Part shown: piece by piece, positions 54,484 through 63,451 of the stretch
Numbering within the stretch: position 1 is the first letter of the stretch
How the letters are laid out: the number at the start of each line of letters is the position of its first letter
Assembly: GCA_016707115.1 (NCBI GenBank)
Contig: JADJIH010000002.1
Location: 305,628 to 369,627, forward strand
Length of the DNA stretch: 64,000 nucleotides
Direction of reading: 5' to 3'
From: Ignavibacteriales bacterium
GTDB lineage: Bacteria > Bacteroidota > Ignavibacteria > Ignavibacteriales > Ignavibacteriaceae
Notes under the pieces: generated by a model
Seen by the model: only the letters and a program-made list of their open reading frames with translations
The model's database searches: none
What the model was told of the DNA's origin: nothing
Position numbers and translations under genes: made by a program

Positions 54484-56392
54484 TATTTGTAACTCCTAAT
54501 TGCCTGTTTTACATACTCATACTTCAGTTCTTCTTTATGTAGATTCCATTTATTCTCACCAGCAAATTCCCATGCAGCCACATAAGAATAATTTTCATCA
54601 TCACGTTTTGCTTCGCCATCTTCAAACTGGTACTCTTCACGAAAATGTCCGCCACAAGATTCTTTTCTATCAAGAGCATCAAGCGCCATCAATTCACCGA
54701 GTTCAAAATAATCAACCAATCTTCCAGCACGTTCTAAAGTTTGATTAACATCATCACCGCTTCCAGGAATTGTTACATTTTTCCAGAACTCTTCTTTAAC
54801 CTGTCTTATTTGCTCGATAGTTTTTTTCAATCCGGCTTCATTTCTGCCCATACCAACATTATCCCACATAATTCTGCCAAGCTGCTTATGAAGATCATCA
54901 ACAGTTCTCTTTCCTTTTATAGAAAGAAGTTTGTTTGTTAGATCTTTTACTTCCTTAGCAACTTTTTCAAATTCAGGATGATCAGTTTTAACTAATGTTG
55001 GTTTATCGCCAGCAAGATAATTTCCCATTGTGTAAGGAATAACAAAATAACCATCAGCTAAACCTTGCATAAGTGCGGAAGCACCTAAACGGTTTGCACC
55101 GTGATCTGAGAAGTTTGCCTCGCCAAGAACAAATAATCCCGGAACATTACTCATCAAATTATAATCTACCCACAAGCCACCCATTGTATAATGTGGAGCT
55201 GGATAAATCATCATTGGAGATTTGTATGGATTTTCACCAGTGATTGTTTCATAAATTTCAAACAAGTTTCCGTATCGTTCTTCGATTACTTTTTGGCCAA
55301 GCCGATTTATGGCATCTTTGAAATCAAGATAAACTGCATCTCCGCCCTTAACACCTCTTCCCTCATCACAAACTTCTTTTGCGGCGCGTGATGAAATATC
55401 TCTAGGTGCAAGATTTCCGAATGAAGGATATTTTCTTTCAAGATAATAATCTCTTTCATCTTCAGGAATATCAGCGGATTTCTCATATCAGCTTTTTTCT
55501 TTGATACCCAAACTCTTCCATCATTACGTAAAGATTCACTCATCAATGTTAATTTTGATTGTGATTCACCGTGTAATGGCAAACAAGTTGGATGAATTTG
55601 TGTAAAGCAAGGATTTGCAAAATAAGCTCCGCGTTTATGTGCCCGCCAGATTGCTGTTGCATTACAGTTCATCGCATTTGTGGATAAGAAGAAAACGTTT
55701 GAATATCCGCCTGTTGCAAGTACAACTGCGTGAGCAGAATATTTTTCAATCTCACCAGTTAATAAATTTCTAACAACAATTCCTTTTGCTGCTCCATCAA
55801 CAATTACAATATCAAGCATTTCTCTTCTTAGGTATAACTTAACAGATCCTTTATCAACTTGTCTGTTTAATGCACTAACAGCACCGAGTAATAATTGCTG
55901 TCCCGTTTGTCCTCTTGCATAAAAAGTTCTGGAAACTTGTGCACCACCAAATGAACGGTTATCTAAAAGTCCGCCGTAATCTCTTGCGAATGGAACTCCT
56001 TGTGCAACACATTGATCAATAATATTTCCGCTTACTTCCGCAAGACGATGAACATTTGCTTCACGCGCACGGAAATCTCCACCTTTAACAGTATCATAAA
56101 ATAATCTAAAAGTAGAATCACCATCGTTCTGATAATTCTTGGAAGCATTTATTCCACCTTGAGCTGCAATACTGTGTGCTCTTCTTGCACTATCGTGAAA
56201 AGTAAATGCTTTAACGTTGTAACCAAGTTCGCCAAGAGAAGCTGCAGCTGATGCGCCTGCTAATCCGGTTCCAACGACAATAATATCATATTTTCTTTTG
56301 TTAGCAGGATTAACCAACTTCATATTGAATTTGTGGTTAGTCCATTTATCAGAAATGTTTCCTTCCGGAATTTTTGAATCAAGCTTTGCCAT
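54483..56392 (-). pseudogene. sdhA: succinate dehydrogenase flavoprotein subunit, single frameshift
   Basis: One gene appears as two open parts, 55307-56392 (N-terminal 361 codons) and 54483 to about 55480. The first part has the FAD-binding 'VVGTGLAGASAAASLGE', the flavin-linking His in 'SIAAQGGINA', and stays in frame until 'WVSKKKADMR' near 55482; after that it is nonsense. The missing stretch 'SADIPEDERDYYLERKYP' and onwards is read in another frame and leads into the second part ('APHYTMGGLWVDYN'). One extra A in the run at 55479-55481 restores a full protein of about 635 residues. Such damage in a central respiratory gene suggests a sequencing error, but it may be real. Confidence 0.9.
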
Positions 56393-57063
56393 TAGTTACC
56401 TCCTCCTAATAAAAAGTAAATTGGCATTGAGGCAAATCCTAAAGCCATAATTATTGCGTAAATCATTCCAATTTTTTTGATTGTTGGAAAATATCTATTG
56501 TGATTCCATCCGAATGTTTGAAAAGCACTTTGGAATCCGTGATTCAGATGATAACCTAAGAATAACATCGCAATCACATAGAGAATTGAATACCACCATA
56601 TGTTAAAAAAGTAAACAACCACATCGTAATATTGATGGTGCGTTGCAAGACCCATAGGATCGTGCACATTAAATCTCCAGAAGAAAGTTGCAAGATGCGA
56701 TACAAGAAAAATTAATATTATTGATCCTGTAACGGCCATTGTTCTAGAGAATATAGTACTATTCTCTTTTGAACCATTTACCTTATAAGTAATTCCTCGT
56801 GCTCTTTTATTTTCTAGCCACAATCTTAATCCATTAAAGATGTGCAGAACAAAAGCTCCAAGTAAAACTACTTCGATAACTCTTATTAGAGGTTTGATAA
56901 CATCTAAAGTTGAAACGTATGTATTAAAAGCACCTGCACCAAAGAACAAAGTAATATTTCCAACCAAATGAATGATTAGAAAAATCAACAAGAAACTCCC
57001 CGTAACAGCCATCATAAATTTTTTGCCGATAGAAGAGTTTAAGAATTTAAAAAACCAGCCCAT
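56392..57063 (-). CDS. sdhC: succinate dehydrogenase cytochrome b subunit (type B)
   Basis: 223 residues with five predicted transmembrane helices, typical of the single-subunit type-B anchor that carries two haem b groups and passes electrons to quinone. Histidines suitable as haem ligands are in 'IIHLVGN', 'VLHIFNGLR', 'VSHLATFFW' and 'GYHLNHGF'. The stop shares one base with the sdhA start, and the gene is the first of the operon sdhC-sdhA-sdhB. Confidence 0.93.
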   Translation of the reverse strand: MGWFFKFLNSSIGKKFMMAVTGSFLLIFLIIHLVGNITLFFGAGAFNTYVSTLDVIKPLIRVIEVVLLGAFVLHIFNGLRLWLENKRARGITYKVNGSKENSTIFSRTMAVTGSIILIFLVSHLATFFWRFNVHDPMGLATHHQYYDVVVYFFNIWWYSILYVIAMLFLGYHLNHGFQSAFQTFGWNHNRYFPTIKKIGMIYAIIMALGFASMPIYFLLGGGN

Positions 57064-57333
57064 TAAAAGCTCCTTTTAAATGAAGAATGATTTATAGCTG
57101 ATGTGATATTAAAGTTTATATTATGAAATGCGAGAAAATAGAAAAATGAAATCGATTGTGAGATTTTAGTTAGAAACATCTGCGAATAAATAAAATTGAT
57201 AATTAACAATAAATCTTACATGCAACTTAGAAAAAAAAGTTAAAGGTGGAAAGCAAATCCATAATTTTTTTTCAGATTATTTGAGTTAAAAATTAATAAG
57301 ACTATTTTAGTCCAAGTTCTTTGAACAAAATTT
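57064..57333. other. AT-rich intergenic region without recognised features
   Basis: This 270-base stretch separates the divergent sdhCAB operon and the cobalamin riboswitch. It has no open frame of note. It should hold the promoter of sdhC and that of the riboswitch transcript, but I cannot assign clear promoter boxes. Confidence 0.5.
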
Positions 57334-57402
57334 ACGGTGTTCCAACCCCGATTCAATCGGGATAATGGAAAATTATAGGGAAGTACGGTGCTGTTTTTAT
57401 AA

Positions 57403-57455
57403 GTCATCCTGAACTTGTTTCAGGATCAAAGATTCCGAAACAAGTTCGGAATGAC
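57403..57455. repeat. palindromic repeat inserted in the riboswitch
   Basis: A 53-bp inverted repeat with 25-base arms (GTCATCCTGAACTTGTTTCA... and its partner ending GGAATGAC) and a 3-base centre; the arms differ at four positions, all of which still allow G-U pairing. It shares the outer GTCATYC/GRATGAC ends and the inner GGATC/GATTCC of the repeat at 39218. It sits exactly in the loop between GGTG and AAATTCC of the riboswitch. Confidence 0.85.
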
Positions 57456-57526
57456 AGAAGAAACAAATTCCGTCGCTGTCGCGCAACTGTGAAAAGCAAC
57501 TTCGTTGCAATGTTAAATTTTCAATC

Positions 57527-57577
57527 CTCAATGTTCAATGAATTTAATTGAACATTAAACACTTAACATTGAACATT
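57527..57577. repeat. AT-rich inverted repeat within the riboswitch periphery
   Basis: An 11-base segment AATGTTCAATG is repeated in inverted form (CATTGAACATT) about 27 bases further on. It occupies the place where a cobalamin riboswitch usually has its P7-P9 peripheral stems. Confidence 0.55.
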
Positions 57578-57693
57578 TTGCTCAAAGCCAGGAGACCTGC
57601 CGCAAATTCTAATTAATCAACCTTCGCGAGAAAGGTAAGGTTTACGATGGTCTCTCATAATCTCCATTCGTTTTATCTAAACTTTTAATACGC

Positions 57694-57729
57694 GAAGTTA
57701 CTTTTAACCTTTTTATAAGGAGTAACTTC
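57694..57729 (+). promoter_or_regulatory. hairpin covering the receptor gene's ribosome-binding site
   Basis: GAAGTTACT (57694-57702) is the exact complement of AGTAACTTC (57721-57729), and inside it CCTT (57708-57711) pairs with AAGG (57717-57720); the 5-base bulge is TTTAA and the loop is TTTAT. The pairing hides the whole Shine-Dalgarno sequence AAGGAG (57717-57722) and ends one base before the ATG at 57731. It probably forms the riboswitch's expression platform and blocks translation. Confidence 0.65.
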
Positions 57730-57730
57730 A

Positions 57731-59719
57731 ATGTACAAAACAAAATTTCTTTTTGCTCTGTTCGCAATTTTTCTTTGCTCATCATTTTCTTTTGCTCAAA
57801 GCAGTCTCATTCAAAAAACCGATTCTTTAGGATACTATAAACTTAATGATGTAGTGATAACAGCTACCAAAACTCCAAACAACACACTCGAACTTGCAAA
57901 TTCTATCTCGGTAATTGATTCAACACAAATATCAAATAGTAACGTAAATAATGTATTTGATGTTCTAAAGAATGAAACCGGAATTAGTTTTACAAGACAA
58001 GGCGGAAACGGAACTTTATCCAATCTTTATATTCGAGGCGCAAACTCATCTCACACTTTAGTTTTGATTGACGGGGTTGAAGTTAATCTTACAAATGATC
58101 CGAGTGGTGTTTATGATTTTTCTGCTTTACCAATTGATAACATTGAAAGGATAGAAGTTATACGCGGGCCGCAATCAACGCTATATGGATCGGATGCACT
58201 TGCAGGTGTAATAAACATCATATCAAAAAAAGGAAACGGTTCACCCAAATTTTCATTACTGACTGAAGGTGGTTCTTATAATTCTTATAAAGCACAATTA
58301 GGGGTTAATGGATCGCTGCAGAAATTAAATTACTCAGTTGCATTAAGCAGAACCGGAAGTGATGGTTTTTCAGTTGCATCAGAAAAATATGGGAACAATG
58401 AAAAAGATGGCTATAATTTTAATAACGCTTCTGCTTTAATTGGATATAGTATTTCTGAAAACTCGGAAATAAGTTTTTACACAAGATTTCTTAAATCAGA
58501 GTCTGATAACGACCAGTCTGGCGGAGAGTTTGGTGATGATCCAACATACTTAACAAATCAGGAAGAATTCTCTATTCGTGGTGAGGGTAAAATAAAATTA
58601 TTTGATGGATTGTGGAATCAAAAAATAAGCTTATCATTTTTAAGGAATGTGAGAAATAATTCCTATGATACATCAGCAGCAAGTATTAACTATCCTTTTT
58701 ATGTTAACGATTATTCCTGGGCACATTATGATGGTAGAAAATATAAAATTGATTGGCAAAATGATTTTCAACTTAGCAAATCAAATCTGTTAACTGCCGG
58801 ATTAGAATTTGAGATTGAAGAATCAGCATCAGAATATTATGCATACAACTATATACCCGATCCATTTTCACCTGATATTGCAAGCGTAATTCCAATGCAA
58901 GACGCAAGCACATTTGGTGTATTTGTTCAGGATCAATTAAAATTTAATGAGGGCTTTTTTATTTCGCTCGGTGCAAGTTTGGATGATCATAGTAAATTTG
59001 GTTCTCAGTTTACATATAGAATTGCTCCTGCATTTATGCTCTGGGAAACAAATACAAAATTTAAAGCAACTATTGGAACAGGATTCAAAGCACCATCATT
59101 ATTTTACCTATATGATCCTGCTTATGGGAATGAAAATTTAAATCCAGAAGAAAGTTTTGGATGGGATTTTGGAATTGAACAATATCTTTTTGCCCAAAAC
59201 TTTTCAATTGGTGCAACATTTTTCTATAACAAGTTTAGTGAGATGTTCGGATTTGATTACGTAACGTTAAAAACTACAAATATCAAACAAGCAGTAACAA
59301 AGGGACTTGAAGTTTACATTGAAGCTAAACCAATCGATGAACTTATTCTTAAGGCAAATTACACTTTTACAGATGCAAGAGATACAAGTCCTGATTCACC
59401 CGACTTGGATAAAAAATTATTACGCCGTCCTGAAAGCAAACTTGGGTTTTATACCAGCTATACATTTATCCCAAAGGCAAATATAAATGCAGAAGTTATT
59501 TGGGTTGGAGTACGAGAGGATGTTGATTTTTCAACATATCAAAGAACTGAACTAAAGGGCTACGTACTTCTTAATCTAGCTGCACATTATGATGTTTTTG
59601 ATTTCTTAAGATTAAATGTAAGAGCAGAAAATCTTTTAGATACTGATTATGAAGAAGTATTTGGATATGGAACAGCCGGTTTATCATTCTACGGCGGAAT
59701 TAAGCTTATGATAAATTAG
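57731..59719 (+). CDS. btuB: TonB-dependent receptor, probable cobalamin transporter
   Basis: 662 residues: signal peptide (about 1-22, 'SSFSFAQ'), a TonB-box-like segment 'DVVITATKTP', the plug domain ('GISFTRQGGNGTLSNLYIRGANSSHTLV', here quoted in parts: 'IRGANSSHTLVLIDGV' and 'IERIEVIRGPQSTLYGSDA'), and a 22-strand barrel ending 'NLLDTDYEEVFGYG...GGIKLMIN'. BtuB has this length. The cobalamin riboswitch in front of the gene is the basis for the vitamin B12 assignment; from the protein alone it could import another ligand. The start has an AAGGAG ribosome-binding site 8 bases upstream, within a hairpin. Confidence 0.88.
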   Translation: MYKTKFLFALFAIFLCSSFSFAQSSLIQKTDSLGYYKLNDVVITATKTPNNTLELANSISVIDSTQISNSNVNNVFDVLKNETGISFTRQGGNGTLSNLYIRGANSSHTLVLIDGVEVNLTNDPSGVYDFSALPIDNIERIEVIRGPQSTLYGSDALAGVINIISKKGNGSPKFSLLTEGGSYNSYKAQLGVNGSLQKLNYSVALSRTGSDGFSVASEKYGNNEKDGYNFNNASALIGYSISENSEISFYTRFLKSESDNDQSGGEFGDDPTYLTNQEEFSIRGEGKIKLFDGLWNQKISLSFLRNVRNNSYDTSAASINYPFYVNDYSWAHYDGRKYKIDWQNDFQLSKSNLLTAGLEFEIEESASEYYAYNYIPDPFSPDIASVIPMQDASTFGVFVQDQLKFNEGFFISLGASLDDHSKFGSQFTYRIAPAFMLWETNTKFKATIGTGFKAPSLFYLYDPAYGNENLNPEESFGWDFGIEQYLFAQNFSIGATFFYNKFSEMFGFDYVTLKTTNIKQAVTKGLEVYIEAKPIDELILKANYTFTDARDTSPDSPDLDKKLLRRPESKLGFYTSYTFIPKANINAEVIWVGVREDVDFSTYQRTELKGYVLLNLAAHYDVFDFLRLNVRAENLLDTDYEEVFGYGTAGLSFYGGIKLMIN

Positions 59720-59731
59720 CCCTACCTATTT

Positions 59732-59754
59732 CCTCCCCTTTCTGAAAGGGGAGG
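59732..59754. repeat. perfect short palindrome between btuB-like and DUF6580-like genes
   Basis: CCTCCCCTTTC and GAAAGGGGAGG form an 11-bp stem around one T. It has no T-tail, so it is more likely a processing or intercistronic hairpin, or a short dispersed repeat, than a terminator. Confidence 0.6.
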
Positions 59755-59856
59755 ATTAAGAAGGGGTTCATTGACTTTTGAATTAATTAACCTTTATCTT
59801 TGAACTAATTATTACAAGAAATATCTTTTATAGATTTTTATTGAAAGGAAAAAACG

Positions 59857-60393
59857 ATGACTGATCAAATGAAAAAAATAAGCCCAAACTTTTGGGTTCT
59901 TACATTAATGGTTTTTGTTGCAGCATTTGTAAGATTACTTCCCCACCCGCCAAACTTTGCACCGATAGCTGCAATGGCTTTATTTGGCGGCGCATACTTT
60001 AATAAGAAATCTTTTGCATTTGCAATTCCGCTTATTGCTTTGTTTTTAACAGACTTAATTATTGGAATATATTCTTACGCCTGGGTTGTTTACATAAGCT
60101 TTGCATTAATTGTTGTACTTGGAATTGTAATGCTTAAAAAAGTAAATGTTAAGAATGTTGTGATTACCTCATTAACAGCCTCTGTAAGTTTCTTTGCAAT
60201 TACAAATTTTGGTGTTTGGGCACTTGGAACGTTGTATCCTAAAACTCCTGTAGGCTTAATGGAAAGCTACATTGCTGCAATTCCATTTTTCCAGAATGCA
60301 CTTATTGGTGATTTATTTTTTGTTGGTGTAATGTTTGGAGTTTATGAACTTGTAAAACACAAAGTTCCTGCAATGGCAAAAGTAAAAGCTTAA
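59857..60393 (+). CDS. DUF6580-type small membrane protein, possible vitamin transporter
   Basis: 178 residues with about five hydrophobic helices. 'RLLPHPPNFAPIAAMALFGGAYF' near the N-terminus is the recognisable pattern of this family, and 'FFAITNFGVWALG' is a second conserved segment. The topology resembles S components of ECF vitamin transporters. It stands behind the riboswitch-controlled TonB receptor, 137 bases away, so it may carry cobalamin or a related corrinoid across the inner membrane. That function is inference. Confidence 0.72.
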   Translation: MTDQMKKISPNFWVLTLMVFVAAFVRLLPHPPNFAPIAAMALFGGAYFNKKSFAFAIPLIALFLTDLIIGIYSYAWVVYISFALIVVLGIVMLKKVNVKNVVITSLTASVSFFAITNFGVWALGTLYPKTPVGLMESYIAAIPFFQNALIGDLFFVGVMFGVYELVKHKVPAMAKVKA

Positions 60394-60446
60394 GATCACC
60401 CATTACTTCCATCTCATTACCAAAGAGATGGACTGACGGAGAGTTA

Positions 60447-60482
60447 GAACCCGATTCAGAAATGGATCGGGTTTTTTGTTTT
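60447..60482 (+). terminator. rho-independent terminator
   Basis: AACCCGAT...ATCGGGTT stem followed by a T-run. It closes the receptor/membrane protein group, and is preceded by a second small hairpin (CCATCTC/GAGATGG). Confidence 0.85.
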
Positions 60483-60493
60483 TAATGCTTGAA

Positions 60494-61144
60494 CTAGATA
60501 GTATGAGTAAATCCAGCCGAAACCAAAAAATAGGTGCCCCTCTTGCTAAATAACTCTGTATCTCCTGTGTTAAGCATCATATTAAGCTTAGCTGATAAAT
60601 ACAAACTGAACGAAGAATTTATTTTTCTTTCAAACAAAGGTCCAAATCCAAACGCAAATAAAGTTTCATCTACCTCTACCACTGAGCTCAGGTCAGGAAC
60701 TAAAACAATTTGCCCTGTTGGGTATTCAATTTCGTAAAGGTCATACTGATTATATGATAAGAGAGATATACCGATTTGAGCATCAAAAAATAGATTTATT
60801 ATTTTGTTTTCGTGAAGAAAAAACCTTGTCCCAAGATTTATTGTAAATAAAGTATGATCATCTGCAGAGTACGTTTTATATGGTCCATTATGCTGAAACT
60901 CAGGACTATAAAATTCAGGCATGTAATAAATATTGTATTTATCCCATTGCCCATATCCACCATTCAAAAATAATTGTAAATTTTCATTTAGAGAACGATT
61001 TACCTGTATAGATCCAGTTAATCCTGATGAAGAATTAAATGGGGATATGATTCCAATACTTCCTTCAACTGTGTACTTATTTTGTGAATAATGAAATGTT
61101 GTAGAAAAAACAAACGCAATAAGCAAATATTTTATGCTGCCCAT
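60494..61144 (-). CDS. outer-membrane beta-barrel protein, function unknown
   Basis: About 216 residues from the ATG at 61144, which has an AAGGTG ribosome-binding site and begins directly with the signal peptide 'MGSIKYLLIAFVFS'; the frame extends to an ATG at 61171. The mature part is a series of amphipathic strands ('VEGSIGIISPFNSSSGLTG', 'LQLFLNGGYGQW', 'FTINLGTRFFL', ending 'FLVSAGFTHTI'), as in small porin-like barrels. No specific function recognised. Confidence 0.68.
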   Translation of the reverse strand: MGSIKYLLIAFVFSTTFHYSQNKYTVEGSIGIISPFNSSSGLTGSIQVNRSLNENLQLFLNGGYGQWDKYNIYYMPEFYSPEFQHNGPYKTYSADDHTLFTINLGTRFFLHENKIINLFFDAQIGISLLSYNQYDLYEIEYPTGQIVLVPDLSSVVEVDETLFAFGFGPLFERKINSSFSLYLSAKLNMMLNTGDTELFSKRGTYFLVSAGFTHTI

Positions 61145-61303
61145 TTTTGCACCTTTCGATTTATCTATCATTACGACTTCTCAAAAGAAAAGAATAATTT
61201 TAACTTATACAAAAGTGAACTTTTGGTTGTGAAATTAAAGTGCAAAAGTTTTTGAGGTCAATAAAAAAGGCACAATCGCTTGTGCCTTAAAACTACATAC
61301 AAC

Positions 61304-62362
61304 TTACTTCGCTCTCTTCCCTCTTTCATAAGCAAGCATAACAATTCTCTTTAGTGCCCGGGAATAACTTAATCCTGCAGCGTGGGCAGAGCGCATAAAT
61401 CCTGCACCTTCTGTTAAATCGGGATTAGGATTTACTTCCAGAACATAAACTTCATCATCACTTGTTACGCGCATATCAACTCGCGCATAATCTCTTGTAC
61501 CCATAATTTTAAAAGCAGCAATTGCTGTGTGCTTAATTTTTTCTTCCAATCCTTTAGAAATTTCTGCGGGACAAATTGGAATTGTTTTATGATACGATTC
61601 GTGGTGCGGATCCCATTTTGCCTGGTAACTTACAATGTTGTGTAAGTGATCCGGCATTCTGCTAAAATCAATTTCACTTATCGGTAATACTTTTGGTTTC
61701 AAATCTCCAGTTACAGAAACATTAAACTCGCGTCCTTCAATAAACTCTTCAATCAATGCCGGCTGATTGAATTGAGTGAAAACAAATTCAAGTCTTTTAG
61801 TTAATGCTTTTGTGTTATAAACAATCGATTCATTTTCAATTCCAACACTTGCATCTTCATAAGCAGGTTTAACTATTACAGGAAATTTAGTTTCAAGTTT
61901 AAACTCATCAGGTATTTTATCAAACAACTGAAACTTTGCAGTTTTAATTCCGTGATAGTTTAATAATTTTTTTGTAAGAAATTTACTCTGGCAGTTTGCA
62001 AGTGTTATAGCAGATGCGCCAGTGTATGGAATTCCAATAAGCTCGTACAATCCAACCAGATTCATCTCAAGTCTTGGCTGTTCCTTAAAAATCTCAGCAA
62101 AGTTAAAAATAACATCCGGCGGATTTTGCTTGACCAAATCCAAAAGGCTAAAAATATCATCTTTAAGGTTTAAGGCATAAGCATCAAAACCCACTCTTTT
62201 AAGCTTTTTTACAATAATATCATACTCTTCCATTGGAGTAAAATTATCCACCTCAAAATAAGGCTTAAAATCAGGCTCAGGTACAGGTTCGATTGGTTTG
62301 TGGTAAAACTCGGGGTGAGCTTCGTTGTAAAGGACGAGGACTTTAATTTTTTTTGCTTTCAT
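61304..62362 (-). CDS. ATP-grasp ligase of the D-Ala-D-Ala ligase family
   Basis: About 352 residues from the ATG at 62362 (a TTG two codons earlier is possible). The ATP-grasp domain has 'FPVIVKPAYEDASVGIE' (P-loop region), 'ALIEEFIEGREFNVSV', and the metal-binding 'VLEVNPNPDLTEGAGF'. The N-terminal part ('PPDVIFNFAEIFKEQPRLE') replaces the usual 'D-Ala ligase' N-domain pattern. It probably makes an amide bond between amino acids or peptides; it lacks a muramyl-ligase-like context and is unlikely to be the main Ddl. It lies divergent from the C39-like gene, with about 80 bases between. Confidence 0.82.
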   Translation of the reverse strand: MKAKKIKVLVLYNEAHPEFYHKPIEPVPEPDFKPYFEVDNFTPMEEYDIIVKKLKRVGFDAYALNLKDDIFSLLDLVKQNPPDVIFNFAEIFKEQPRLEMNLVGLYELIGIPYTGASAITLANCQSKFLTKKLLNYHGIKTAKFQLFDKIPDEFKLETKFPVIVKPAYEDASVGIENESIVYNTKALTKRLEFVFTQFNQPALIEEFIEGREFNVSVTGDLKPKVLPISEIDFSRMPDHLHNIVSYQAKWDPHHESYHKTIPICPAEISKGLEEKIKHTAIAAFKIMGTRDYARVDMRVTSDDEVYVLEVNPNPDLTEGAGFMRSAHAAGLSYSRALKRIVMLAYERGKRAK

Positions 62363-62444
62363 ACCCAAAAAATACCCAAAATCACTTGTAAAAAAAACTT
62401 CATTTGATAATGTTTACATAGTTTCATTATCAATAAAATTAAAA

Positions 62445-63282
62445 ATGAGTTTTTACCCACAACCTTATAAATATCAGTGCGGACCTTTCGCACTTAAATA
62501 CGCACTTGTAATGCTTGGCAGATTTGAAAGTGAAAATCAAATCGGAATAAAAGCCGGCAGTACGTGGTGGTATGGCACCGATGAAATCGGTTTAGCAAAA
62601 GCAGCAAAGTTTTATAATTGCAAGATGAAATATTTTCGCAGAGAAAAACCTGATGATGCAATTAAAGCTTTGATTGAACAATTAAAGAATGGATATCCGT
62701 GCATACTAAGTGTAGATAACTGGGAACACTGGTTAACCGTTGTAAACTATCAGCAAAGAAAATTTATTGTAACTGATAGCTCGCTTGATAAAGTGATTAC
62801 TATCTACACACCTAATCAACTCTTAAAGCGCTGGAAGTACTATGATGAAGATGATGACGAAATAAGTTATGATGGGTATGCAATCATTCCGCAATACAAA
62901 GTTACAACAAAAGCAAAGTTCACTTTGGAGCAGGCAAGATTTGTAATGGATTCCCGCAATCAAAAACTTGCAAATAAATGGGATACTTATTTTAATGATA
63001 TGATTGCAATCTGCCATCCAAGACATGCAAATGCAACTCACTTAATTTCCCTTTAGAGATTTTTTACGACGATTTGAAAAAGTATTAGTAACACAGGTTG
63101 CAAACTGGCATGGCACTCCAACTCTTAGAGAATTAAAAAAAGTCTTAAGCAATTTTCAGTTTATGGCGGATGTTTATGATTTAGTAATTCACGCTGATGA
63201 ACAGAAAAAAGCTTTGATTGATTTATCATCTATATTGATGATGTATGCTTGCGGTAAGTATGGGATGGATGAGATTTATTAA
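62445..63282 (+). pseudogene. C39-like cysteine peptidase domain protein, frameshift near end
   Basis: The first 203 codons contain a C39-like papain fold: Cys12 in 'YQCGP', His95 in 'EHWLTVV' and Asp111 in 'VTDSS' would be the catalytic triad. The frame stops at 63056 after 'ATHLISL', but the next frame continues without a break through 'RDFLRRFEKVLVTQVANWHG' to a stop at 63280-63282. Deleting one T at 63052-63054 joins them into a protein of about 278 residues. The lesion is a single T in a short run, so a sequencing error is possible. There is no ABC transporter domain. The function is unknown. Confidence 0.75.
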
Positions 63283-63316
63283 AAGTTTAAGTTCAGGTTC
63301 AAGTTTAAGATTCAAA

Positions 63317-63393
63317 TGTCATTTCGAAGGAGTCCTCGACTGAGAAATCTGTAAGAGTAATTATAAAGATTTCTCCCTGTGGTCGAAATAACA
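63317..63393. repeat. diverged palindromic repeat, GTCATTTC...GAAATAAC type
   Basis: The left part (GTCATTTCGA...GAGAAATC) and right part (GATTTCTCCC...TCGAAATAAC) are inverted to each other with several mismatches. It has the same overall structure as the repeats at 39218 and 57403. It lies between the C39-like gene and the isochorismatase-family gene. Confidence 0.65.
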
Positions 63394-63451
63394 AAAAAGA
63401 TTTTTCTATAACATTTTGTGAATTAGTAAAGAGTAAATAATCGTAAATACT

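Larger units (their letters stand above)
57334..57604 (+). promoter_or_regulatory. cobalamin riboswitch with repeat insertions
   Basis: The conserved blocks of the adenosylcobalamin riboswitch appear in the right order: GGTGTTCC (57337), GGAA and ATAGGGAAGTACGGTG (57375-57390), AAATTCCGTCGCTGTC with GCGCAACTGTGA (57465-57492), and the closing AGCCAGGAGACCTGCC (57586-57601). Normally GGTG and AATCC are separated by only a few bases; here about 74 bases intervene, including a 53-bp palindromic repeat (57403-57455). The peripheral part between 'ACTGTGA' and the last box also lacks the usual GCCACTG stem and instead contains an AT-rich inverted repeat (AATGTTCAATG/CATTGAACATT). The gene behind it is a TonB-dependent receptor, the typical target. 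Confidence 0.85.

Noticed and set aside
55478..55482. Programmed frameshift in sdhA
   Set aside because: The site has only a short A-run, with no slippery heptamer or downstream pseudoknot in view, and no programmed shift is known in this family. A sequencing error or mutation is simpler.
59732..59754. Rho-independent terminator after the TonB receptor gene
   Set aside because: The stem is perfect but is not followed by a T-run on either strand. I list it as a palindrome only.
60409..60432. Second riboswitch or small RNA near the CCATCTC/GAGATGG hairpin
   Set aside because: The hairpin lies after the stop of the membrane protein gene and just before a good terminator. No known riboswitch blocks are present.
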